Positions 43,701 to 49,913 of a stretch of DNA of 64,000 nt are shown here, piece by piece (the stretch's first letter is position 1; every line of letters starts with the position of its first letter). This DNA comes from SFLA01 sp045595165 (GTDB taxonomy: Bacteria > Bacillota > Clostridia > Oscillospirales > CAG-382), in NCBI GenBank assembly GCA_045595165.1, contig JAZNZY010000019.1:1-64000 (forward strand). Direction: 5' to 3'. A model generated the notes under the pieces. The model was not told where the DNA came from. It saw nothing but the letters and a program-made list of their open reading frames with translations, and did not search any database. The translations under genes were made by a program, and so were the position numbers.

Positions 43701-43938
43701 GGTTGAATACACCGTTATCGTACTCGGCGATATTAACTGCAACGGTACCGTTGAAGTAGGTGACGCTGTACTTATCACCCGTCATCTCGTTTACGACCAG
43801 GAACTCAGCGCAGTTCAGAAGCTTGCTGCTGATACCAGCAACAACGGAAGAATTGACGTTGGTGACGCTGTAAGAATCACTCGTAAGAAGCTTTACTGGG
43901 ATGAATACAAGTCCTTGCTTGAAGAAGTTGAAGACTAA
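37777..43938 (+). CDS. Giant secreted protein with C-terminal dockerin
   Basis: 2053 residues from an ATG with CAGGAGG upstream. Residues 1-~36 are a signal peptide. Two long related modules (~160-560 and ~690-1045) each run from an alpha-helical segment (LMVEAYEAADHKVAYAIANG; LLINDYLASGDKIAHYYANH) into beta-rich segments ending in an ITYTPK/INYTYK strand. Other beta-rich parts follow. Residues ~1983-2043 are a type I dockerin: two EF-hand-like halves, GDINCNGTVEVGDAVLITRH and DTSNNGRIDVGDAVRITRKK. It should be exported and docked, via calcium-dependent binding, to a cohesin. No catalytic domain was recognised. Codons avoid TTA, CTA and TCA, which explains the 2007-codon antisense frame. Confidence 0.85.
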   Translation: MGKHSNFFKRAQTWVLTVAILLTVFQPILGFVVVAEDKTPVDITVGELVVKNYDQLTDSEKALIESGVLVGDETLTYTKPDALNGDEVISVNTDNKTVTVKAYKDGGYTWQPVSVKLVNNGAVLEELTLVAGKATYEYDGNAFAVVVDYKLEVEVDEAVQNNLLTAPAKLSDAVAKLDAIAGVDLSAIVMALPELREFATEDGMEVYKIKDSPAYLDFDDAAKPATNALISQLDANGGKLDLQLMVEAYEAADHKVAYAIANGEAIVEKAIETYEYLAIVLDGFDYDGEIENKDSLLGKIDAINSVLDILISNHLVSADVRTKVELAQKSVNTAISVFETAVNALEAPCASGWKSIDGIVKAGLTDVQLEALDGYVASIAIPTTGIAVKNPLYVETVSVQHNMSMYNVTVNVELELTGDNNVVGKVDTVTTTVTLAEGATTAEILAAVEASGVVDSALTKWNDKYVDGKFDVVKSALPAVLEADTVYTITYTPKTFNVDYAGNNVAYPYGATVVLEKHADATKAYDYKVNGTPYAQGEYFVVEGDTVITREEGKSYTASTLFNIIANNYLSGKGAAILTSGALFGDVAVNVRYPGDEDELVSLDGKKLTAKKYAASYEGLSWTAYSYTLTKNEVESEPVLFNGAETVEISGSFDYVTVIYRLNFTNFSEDTVLGFANLPHVLAEESAAQKAALERIAAKNGTLAQLKKAVLSVAAESINDSTLNADLAKDAALKASFTTAFNGIINECYSGTTMKLSLLINDYLASGDKIAHYYANHEEIRGEIAVLAGYLSTMIAEEAGLTKDDKKAALEILLTDLGTGVITAEDIKKYVDNFESIEEIMNSVLDDLSVPNAAIDLESPNLGKLTAALDGATVDAVNSYKGLYLTSVGFTETSDEQTLITVNVNVNGTTVSVTSALMDNVDTVSAGVIGDLIEAINAKIPGDSAYYNSNYNEVVAALNALVGEQAGSVTKNYTINYTYKEFTVSVPETEDQTVTAVDKVINLPASGNAGFKYVYSVNGIEVPTGNYTLTDADFASLVAGNLKITLKKVDVLRQNLIDYVDSLNANSGDTVKFALVENNGEYSIVLKIDGLQPNALMSAVMGTAQGMVTGDYAYVGLDGKAFIDGKIYLQSVLDAFMNSGFGDKTIVDVMDANGNINNMKLSGTVISNTPVAPYGGELLATTMQLGNTASDAIDVDFYITLGSVSSEMVQVRNVLAGKVSNYFGLVCDNGYANMSVNLPEKAYEAFLAMLLVTEKIDIANINAVNSEIAISFFHDLLMPTLKTPGVTVQTFDNTLSKFGFDLDLSSQKGAERLYDYMVGFYTNADYTYDPETGYMVNNISISAAIDAMNLGSLGNMIAEKDTGLDIALSLTIEDLGHEYDALYVDITADGIANKAGLSTDIVAKADDIEGTAVIVLLDNVNGPLNLGTTTLLNLNGFTVDGDLNCEGKVIVVDTRVADGVNGGVTGEVTGNAIILGGKYADDVSAFTKNGYVQNSEGVVNNKFYDIVEDSEGNVIVELNAGVIHTDSIPSIPGLAIDLACDLLFNGYSSNYLEIAGNTVYDISFEDLVGIYASTDRVNKVVDEVVNIVDSAELSALINLVLDDVFNFTAISEAIKADEPVLSYEMVTKPWSIQFSHVSSEDYITAGIVSGEPAIVRELSITLVGEEADKAYFADLFAELGRTVSADINVNINHGLDGKELYAEVSADANVYVDYTNPNYAVMFSVMIADGIGAPANTALVEGIKEFYATNGDISDLAFAFNSLTVNQVVTALKNLTLNDDFDAMVARLGLDGIVPSKVAELEDLYDRIGKVAAAAVRKADITGGSRKLGTFLDADGAYGMSRSNFARYLERNLFKGYSASASVEVTDFYVGVKLFADDVLNLLPEFVDGTGTPDLTFSDKLVGYQIDFDGNYIIIDTHASGITVDELKALINLYADNADYIDIALGDNLSGDSLVPNGTKLLATAGNEFTDEVDTVEYTVIVLGDINCNGTVEVGDAVLITRHLVYDQELSAVQKLAADTSNNGRIDVGDAVRITRKKLYWDEYKSLLEEVED

Positions 43939-43952
43939 GGAGGTGCGGAATA

Positions 43953-45359
43953 ATGAAATTTACTAAGAATTTATTTGCTTTATTGCTTACCGCAGTTCTC
44001 GTTTTCACTATGTCTATTCCCGCCTTTGCTGCTGTTGCCACTGATGTGGTAACAGCGGAGGCAGGCGAAACTGTTTCCCTTACCTATACTTATACCGACG
44101 TAGCCGGTATATACGGCGCATTCACGCTTTCCAATCCCGATATGGTTTCCTCTTTCAAGATAACCATTCCCGATCTCGGCTTGGAAGAAGTTGAATACAA
44201 CGAAGCGGACGGAAGATTTTCTTACTTCCTGTCTGATAATATGACCTTTGATATCGTTCTCGAAGTAGTAGTTTCTTCTACCGCTAAAGCAGGCGATAAG
44301 TGTGAAGTTACCTTCAAGCACGAAGCAGTTTCCGAAGATGGAGTGCTTCCCGAAGAAGAAAACTTTACCGTAGATACCATTACCATAGTTATTGAAGATG
44401 CTCCCGTAGTTGAACTTGACTACAGCAAGCTGGAAGCTCTTATCGACGAAGCAAACGCTCTCGTAGAAGATGAGTATACCGAAGAATCCTGGAAGGCAAT
44501 GGCAGACGTTCTTGCGGATGCAACTGCGCTCGTAGGCAACGCTCAGACCCAGCAGGAGATCGACGATATGGCAGCAGCTCTTCAGGCAGCTATCGACGCT
44601 CTCGTAAAGAAGACTCCCGTAGTTGAACTTGATTACAGCAAGCTGGAAGCTCTTATCGATGAAGCAAACGCTCTCGTAGAAGACGAGTATACCGAAGAGT
44701 CCTGGAAGGCAATGAGCGAAGTTCTGGCAGGTGCAGAAGCACTTATCGGCAACGCGCAGACCCAGAAAGAAATCGACGATATGGTAGCAGCACTTCAGGC
44801 AGCTATAGATGCTCTCGTAAAGAAGACTCCCGTAGTTGAACTTGATTACAGCAAGCTGGAAGCTCTTATCGACGAAGCAAACGCTCTCGTAGAAGACGAG
44901 TATACCGAAGAATCCTGGAAGGCAATGAGCGAAGTTCTGGCAGGTGCAGAAGCACTTATCGGCAACGCTCAGACCCAGAAAGAAATCGACGATATGGTAG
45001 CGGCACTTCAGGCAGCTATCGATGCTCTCGTAAAGAAGACTCCCGTAGTTGAACTTGACTACAGCAAGCTGGAAGCTCTTATCGCAAGTATAGACGAACT
45101 CAACAAGGAAAACTACACCGAAGAATCCTGGGCAGCAATGGAAGCAGTTCTTGCAGAAGCACGTGAACTTCTGAAGAACAAGAACGCTCAGAGCCAGGAT
45201 GAGATCGACGCGAAGGTAAAATCACTTCAGGCAGCTGTTGATGCTCTCGTAGGTAAATACGGTGATAACTCCACCATTATTTACGCACTTGTTGCAATGA
45301 TCATTGCTGCAGTTGCTACTGTTGCAGTTCTTAAGACCAGAAAGAAAGCTCGCAATTGA
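43953..45359 (+). CDS. Membrane-anchored protein: cohesin-like domain plus four FIVAR repeats
   Basis: 468 residues with AAGGAGG upstream, 14 bases after the dockerin gene. Signal peptide (1-27, cut after AFA), a beta-sandwich domain (~28-148, GETVSLTYTYTDVAGIYGAF) that resembles cohesins, then four FIVAR repeats of 71 residues (152-222, 223-293, 294-364, 365-435) and a C-terminal membrane helix with KTRKKARN. Repeats two and three are nearly identical in DNA. Together with the dockerin gene just upstream, it looks like a surface receptor: cohesin-like head on a helical stalk in the membrane. The cohesin assignment is tentative. Confidence 0.75.
   Translation: MKFTKNLFALLLTAVLVFTMSIPAFAAVATDVVTAEAGETVSLTYTYTDVAGIYGAFTLSNPDMVSSFKITIPDLGLEEVEYNEADGRFSYFLSDNMTFDIVLEVVVSSTAKAGDKCEVTFKHEAVSEDGVLPEEENFTVDTITIVIEDAPVVELDYSKLEALIDEANALVEDEYTEESWKAMADVLADATALVGNAQTQQEIDDMAAALQAAIDALVKKTPVVELDYSKLEALIDEANALVEDEYTEESWKAMSEVLAGAEALIGNAQTQKEIDDMVAALQAAIDALVKKTPVVELDYSKLEALIDEANALVEDEYTEESWKAMSEVLAGAEALIGNAQTQKEIDDMVAALQAAIDALVKKTPVVELDYSKLEALIASIDELNKENYTEESWAAMEAVLAEARELLKNKNAQSQDEIDAKVKSLQAAVDALVGKYGDNSTIIYALVAMIIAAVATVAVLKTRKKARN
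44406..45257 (+). repeat. Four tandem 213-base repeats encoding FIVAR modules
   Basis: Units start at 44406, 44619, 44832 and 45045. Units two and three differ by only a few bases; unit one differs slightly more, and unit four is diverged. The gradient suggests recent amplification or gene conversion in the middle. Confidence 0.9.
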
Positions 45360-45409
45360 TCTTTCTTCTAAACCGCGCACCGCAAACATTTAAAAAACGG
45401 TGACAAGTT

Positions 45410-45443
45410 CCGTACACTGCCGTTAATTTTCGGCAGTGTACGG
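45410..45443 (+). promoter_or_regulatory. Intercistronic stem-loop between the two FIVAR genes
   Basis: CCGTACACTGCCG (45410-45422) and CGGCAGTGTACGG (45431-45443) are a perfect 13-base inverted repeat with an 8-base loop and no T-run. It probably stabilises or processes the mRNA rather than ending it. Confidence 0.55.
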
Positions 45444-45487
45444 ACCAACTGAATACAAAAACAATTTTTGAACAGGATGTTATACAA

Positions 45488-47164
45488 ATGAAATTATTAA
45501 AACGAATATTGGTTTTGTTCCTCACCGCTTTGCTTGCTGTGTGCACTGTTGTCCCCGCATTTGCGGCGGCTCCTTCTACCGCTACCGGCAGAGTAGGAGA
45601 AACCGTTAATATCACCTTTACGTTTGATGCTGTCGTAGGTATCGAAGGCGAAGTTATTTTGTCGAATCCCGATCTTTTTACGTCCGCAAGCCTTTCCGCA
45701 ACCGGTGCCATGGTTGGCGGATATTCCGATGGATATTTTATGTATTATTCACCTACCGGTGATTACATGGCATCTACGTACACGCTTATCCTCAATGTTT
45801 CCGAAAACGCAAAGCCCGGAGATACTTGTACCGTAACTTTTGAATATACGCTCAGCGACCTGAACGGTATTATGGGCGAGGTTAAGCAGGACGTTGTTCA
45901 GGTTACTATCAAATCCGCACCCGATCTTAATTTTGATGAACTTAACGAGCAGATCCGCATTGCGGAATCTCTCAAATCTACAGATTACACTTCCGCAAGC
46001 TGGAGCGCTCTCCAGACTGCATTGAAAAACGCAAAGAATGCTCTTAAGAGCACAACACAGGAGGGAATAGATTCCGCTACAGCTGCACTTAAAACCGCTA
46101 TTGCGAATCTTAAACCCGTTACATCTCTCAACGTCGATTATTCGGAGCTGGTAAAGCAGATAAAGATTGCCGAAGCTCTCAATTCAAAGAATTATACTGC
46201 AGCGTCTTGGGCTAATCTTACAAAGGCGCTAAACACCGCAAAAGCGGCGCTCAAGAGCGAAAGCCAGACAGAAGTAAATTCTGCGGCAACTGCGCTCAAG
46301 AACGCAATCGCAAACCTCGTGGCGGTTTCCAACGGCATTGATTATTCCGAGCTCAACAAGCAGATCGCTATTGCTGAAGGCTTGAAAAAGGCTGATTACA
46401 CCGCAGATTCCTGGGCGGCGCTTGAGAGTGCCCTCGTTAACGCGATCGCCGCAAGAGGAAGCAATAATCAGGCGACTGTAGATACTGCAGCCAACGCACT
46501 CAAAAACGCTATTTCGGCGCTGGTACGTGTTAACAACGCCGTTGATTACACTGAACTTGAAAAACAGATCGCCATAGCCGAAGGGCTTGACGAATCATTA
46601 TATACAGACGCAAGCTGGGAAAACCTGCTTGAGAAGCTGGAAGCGGCAAAGCTTGCCGCAACCGGCAAGGATCAGGCTGAGGTAGATGCAGCTACCGCGG
46701 CTTTGAAAACAGCTATTGCCGACCTCGTGCGCATGGATTATCAGGCGCTTCACGATATTATTGAGGCAATAAAGAAGCACGCCGAGGATGAGAATCTTTC
46801 CGGCCTCTGGCTTAAGATGCACGAGCTTCTTGAGAAAGCACCTGCTATGTTTGAAAGCGGCGATCAGGCAGAGGTTGACGCTTACGTAGCACAGCTTTCC
46901 GCACTCCTTGCAGAAATAATAAGAGAGATCGAATCCCTTAAGGATGCAAACCAGGTGATCGTGGGTGATCCCCAGATCACGTATCCTACCGATCCTTATT
47001 GTAATATAGGTATGCACCGTGTATGGCCCATACTGTTCTGGGTAAGCTTCGCGCTTAATCTGTGCACAGTAGCCGTCGTAGTGTATATATATATAAATAA
47101 AAGGAAGAAAACTACGGACGATACTCCGCTTGTTGATTACGATATAGCGGACGACGCCGAGTAA
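45488..47164 (+). CDS. Membrane-anchored protein: cohesin-like domain plus FIVAR repeats (paralogue)
   Basis: 558 residues. Signal peptide (1-26, AFA), beta-sandwich domain (GETVNITFTFDAVVGIEGEV) related to that of the preceding gene, four FIVAR repeats of ~66 residues each (marked by (D/E)LxxQIxIAExL and YTxxSW), a fifth degenerate copy, a membrane helix (PILFWVSFALNLCTVAVVVYIY) and a cytoplasmic acidic tail. Unlike the preceding gene, its repeats are divergent from each other. The pair probably arose by duplication and offers two different docking heads or stalk lengths. Confidence 0.75.
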   Translation: MKLLKRILVLFLTALLAVCTVVPAFAAAPSTATGRVGETVNITFTFDAVVGIEGEVILSNPDLFTSASLSATGAMVGGYSDGYFMYYSPTGDYMASTYTLILNVSENAKPGDTCTVTFEYTLSDLNGIMGEVKQDVVQVTIKSAPDLNFDELNEQIRIAESLKSTDYTSASWSALQTALKNAKNALKSTTQEGIDSATAALKTAIANLKPVTSLNVDYSELVKQIKIAEALNSKNYTAASWANLTKALNTAKAALKSESQTEVNSAATALKNAIANLVAVSNGIDYSELNKQIAIAEGLKKADYTADSWAALESALVNAIAARGSNNQATVDTAANALKNAISALVRVNNAVDYTELEKQIAIAEGLDESLYTDASWENLLEKLEAAKLAATGKDQAEVDAATAALKTAIADLVRMDYQALHDIIEAIKKHAEDENLSGLWLKMHELLEKAPAMFESGDQAEVDAYVAQLSALLAEIIREIESLKDANQVIVGDPQITYPTDPYCNIGMHRVWPILFWVSFALNLCTVAVVVYIYINKRKKTTDDTPLVDYDIADDAE

Positions 47165-47256
47165 ATATACGAGTAAACATAACAAAACCGACCTGATCTT
47201 TTGTAAAAAATCGATCAGGTATACGGCTATAGAGGAATATAAAGGAAGAAATTGCT

Positions 47257-48723
47257 TTGGAAGGACAAAACTGGAAACGAAAAGAATATGAAACCTGGGA
47301 CGAAGCGTTCAGAGGTCTCGCTCCGGTTGTAAGACAGCAATCCGTAAGGGTGGCGGCTTACACGCAGGCTTTGTTTGTGCAGGCTGTTAAACTTCGCTTT
47401 GGCTCCAATACCGCCGCAGGAAAAGAACGAATGAAGGGACAATATGCGGACCTGATGTACAAATGCGGTTTGTACCATCAGCTTGGAAAAGCGTTGGTCC
47501 CCCCCGAATATCAAATTCTGCAAAACGATTTTACCGAAGAGGAATCTGCCGTGTATAAAAAATATACGACAGACGGCCGCGTGCTCGTTGCCGGATTGCA
47601 GGAAAAGGGTGCCCGTGCGAAGAACAAGCGCAAAGGCGAATTTGCCGAGCTTCCCACCAAGAATATCCCTTGGCTTATGCTCCGCGAATGCTGTGAGCAG
47701 CATATGGAGCGGTGGGACGGCAGCGGTTTCCCCGCAGGAAGGCTGGGAAGCGATACCAGCGTAGTCGCTCAGATAGTCGGCATAGCAAAAGAGCTTGACA
47801 GGATCTCTTCGGAAACGCGTTCTGAAACCCCCTTTGAAATAGCTTATGAAACGCTGATAGCAGGCGCCGGCACGGCTTGGTCTACCGAGCTTGTGGAGGT
47901 GCTCAAATCCGCCAAGGAGAGCTGTTACGCGGTTTATAATAAATACGTAGCATACACCCGCGCTTTGCCCAAAACAATACCTCTCGTTGAGCGCAGAGAG
48001 GACCGTGTAATGGGACTCAAGTACCGCCCGATGGTTTCGGACGGGGAGGGAACTGTGCTTATGTACGAAGCGAACCCTTGGTTTGGCGGCGTGGCTGACA
48101 GACCGAGCGAAACAGAAACCGCTTCGGAACTGCGCGAGTTGTTTAAGCGCACTAATTTGAGCGTGGAATTGGCATGGTACTTCTTATATGAGGCGACAGA
48201 TACCATTCTGCGTATCAACAACTGCAATCTGTGTCTTGAGGGAGTTTTGCTCGAGATGCTTCCGGAATTTTACCTCTCCGGCACACAGCTTCAAAACTTC
48301 AATAAGCTTTTCGAAGATCAGCCTATTGAAAAAGAGCAGCTGTTGCTTACCGTTCCCGAAGAGATAATCCGAACTTGCAGTAAAACAAATCTTGAGATTA
48401 TCGAGCGTTATCTCCGCAACGGCATTTGCCTTGTTCTTGATGATTACCGGCCCGATGATGATCTCCCGCCGGAGCGTGTTATCGAGCTTGGATTTACAAA
48501 GGTTCGTCTTGCGTCCGAACTTTACAGAAAGAACGAGGGCGTTATCGCCATAAGCGAGCTTCGCAGCAAAGGACTTACCGTTTTAGGTAAAAATGCCGAT
48601 ACGCCCGAGGTTATCTCTTGGCTTGTTAATCACGGTGCATTGTGCTTTTCCGGCACGATGACGGGAATCCCCGTTAATGACGATGAGCTTATTCTTGATT
48701 CCCTGGCAAGGGAGCAAGCGTAA
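47257..48723 (+). CDS. Degenerate HD-GYP plus EAL tandem protein
   Basis: 488 residues from a TTG with AAAGGAAG eight bases upstream. N-terminal half: HD-GYP-like, with GLYHQLGKALVP where the catalytic His-Asp would be (His74-Gln75) and HMERWDGSGFPAGRLG (149-164) kept. C-terminal half: EAL-like, with YRPMVSDGEGTVLMYEAN (EAL is EAN, Glu271), LDDY (Asp395-Asp396) and Lys415 kept, but the later AEGVE and QGY motifs replaced by GKNADT and SGTMTG. Both enzymes of cyclic-di-GMP breakdown thus look inactive. It may be a cytoplasmic receptor or scaffold, perhaps linking c-di-GMP to the surface system. No membrane helix. Confidence 0.7.
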   Translation: MEGQNWKRKEYETWDEAFRGLAPVVRQQSVRVAAYTQALFVQAVKLRFGSNTAAGKERMKGQYADLMYKCGLYHQLGKALVPPEYQILQNDFTEEESAVYKKYTTDGRVLVAGLQEKGARAKNKRKGEFAELPTKNIPWLMLRECCEQHMERWDGSGFPAGRLGSDTSVVAQIVGIAKELDRISSETRSETPFEIAYETLIAGAGTAWSTELVEVLKSAKESCYAVYNKYVAYTRALPKTIPLVERREDRVMGLKYRPMVSDGEGTVLMYEANPWFGGVADRPSETETASELRELFKRTNLSVELAWYFLYEATDTILRINNCNLCLEGVLLEMLPEFYLSGTQLQNFNKLFEDQPIEKEQLLLTVPEEIIRTCSKTNLEIIERYLRNGICLVLDDYRPDDDLPPERVIELGFTKVRLASELYRKNEGVIAISELRSKGLTVLGKNADTPEVISWLVNHGALCFSGTMTGIPVNDDELILDSLAREQA

Positions 48724-48741
48724 ACTCGTTGGTGAGGCACT

Positions 48742-49767
48742 ATGGCAGAGAAAAAGAAGCCTAAAGAGCAAAAGTTAACGGGAGCGGAGAAAAAGCAGCG
48801 CGGTCTGTTCAAAAAGAAACGCGCCGGTATCGTCCTGACCAAGGACGAGGTAAAGCAGATCAAAGCAGGCAGGAAGAAGCTCCGCCGCGATATGCGCAAG
48901 GCGGGAATAAAGAGCAAGAAGGAGTTCGAGCTCACCGCTTCCTCAATGGGTCTGTATTTTGATAAGCGAAAGCCACTTGTACTTTTCTGGTGGTGGTTAC
49001 GCGGCAAAGGGATATGGTTCTTGCTTGCTGCAGGAGCACTTGCACTGGCTGCGCTTTACGGAATATCCTATATCACCGAGCTGAGAGGACATTTTACCAT
49101 AAGCATGTCGGGCGATATGTTCCGTGAGGGATTCACTATATCGGAAACGGTAGGGTTTGAGAATCCCACTTCCCATTTGTTTGCTACCCCTGCGGAAGGA
49201 GTACCGTGTATATCTATTTATGATATACCCGAAAATGTCGATGATATCGACGGCGCTCATAATGCGAATTATTTCGCATATACGTTTTACCTTCGTAACG
49301 AGGGTGAAACCGCCCAGGATATAGATTGGGTTCTCCGCCTTAATTCGGAAAGCTTGTCTGTATCAGATGCGGCTTGGGCGATGATCTTTCTTGACGGCAA
49401 GATGCAATTTTACGCCAAGGCGGACGAGGACGGAAATGTCCAGTGCCTTCCCGCGGCGGACGATAATACCAGAGGATATACAAAAGCCCCTCTTTATGAC
49501 AAAGCTCTTTATCCCGACGAACAGTACGAGATTATAAAGAGTATGGGTGAAATGACCTTCTGGCGCGTCAAGCCAAAACCGTTTATCTCCGAGCTTTCTA
49601 TAGATTCCGGCAGAATAACGGATATCCAGCCTTTTGAGGTCCACAAATTCACCGTGGTCATCTGGCTTGAGGGGGACGACCCCCAGTGCACCAATGATCT
49701 TATAGGCGGTCATTTGGGATTGGAATTTTATATGGAAATGGTGGAAGAGAATGACACCGCCGAATAA
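48742..49767 (+). CDS. Bitopic membrane protein of the SipW-type locus
   Basis: 341 residues. A strongly basic cytoplasmic region (1-~85, many Lys/Arg) precedes one membrane helix (IWFLLAAGALALAALYGIS) and a ~230-residue extracellular beta-rich domain. Near the C-terminus it has VVIWLEGDDPQCTND, a motif shared with the exported proteins at 52417 and 58399, so the outer domain is probably homologous to theirs. It lacks the YAW-type cleavage motif after the helix and may stay in the membrane as a base or adaptor. No known family was recognised. Confidence 0.65.
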   Translation: MAEKKKPKEQKLTGAEKKQRGLFKKKRAGIVLTKDEVKQIKAGRKKLRRDMRKAGIKSKKEFELTASSMGLYFDKRKPLVLFWWWLRGKGIWFLLAAGALALAALYGISYITELRGHFTISMSGDMFREGFTISETVGFENPTSHLFATPAEGVPCISIYDIPENVDDIDGAHNANYFAYTFYLRNEGETAQDIDWVLRLNSESLSVSDAAWAMIFLDGKMQFYAKADEDGNVQCLPAADDNTRGYTKAPLYDKALYPDEQYEIIKSMGEMTFWRVKPKPFISELSIDSGRITDIQPFEVHKFTVVIWLEGDDPQCTNDLIGGHLGLEFYMEMVEENDTAE

Positions 49768-49913
49768 CCCCGGTTTTTTCGGTCAGTACCGCGACCTGGC
49801 CGTTTAAATATCATATATATTCGCAAAGGCGTGAATATCGATAAAGGGTATTTGCGCTCCGACCAAAAAAACAAAAAAACAAAAAATAAAAACAAAAGAA
49901 AGAAGGCAAAAAA

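Noticed and set aside
37762..43785. A 2007-codon open frame antisense to the dockerin gene
   Set aside because: It arises because the sense gene avoids TTA, CTA and TCA codons. It has no ribosome site or recognisable domain, is rich in Cys, Val and Asn in a mirror pattern, and the sense strand has signal peptide, dockerin and operon context.
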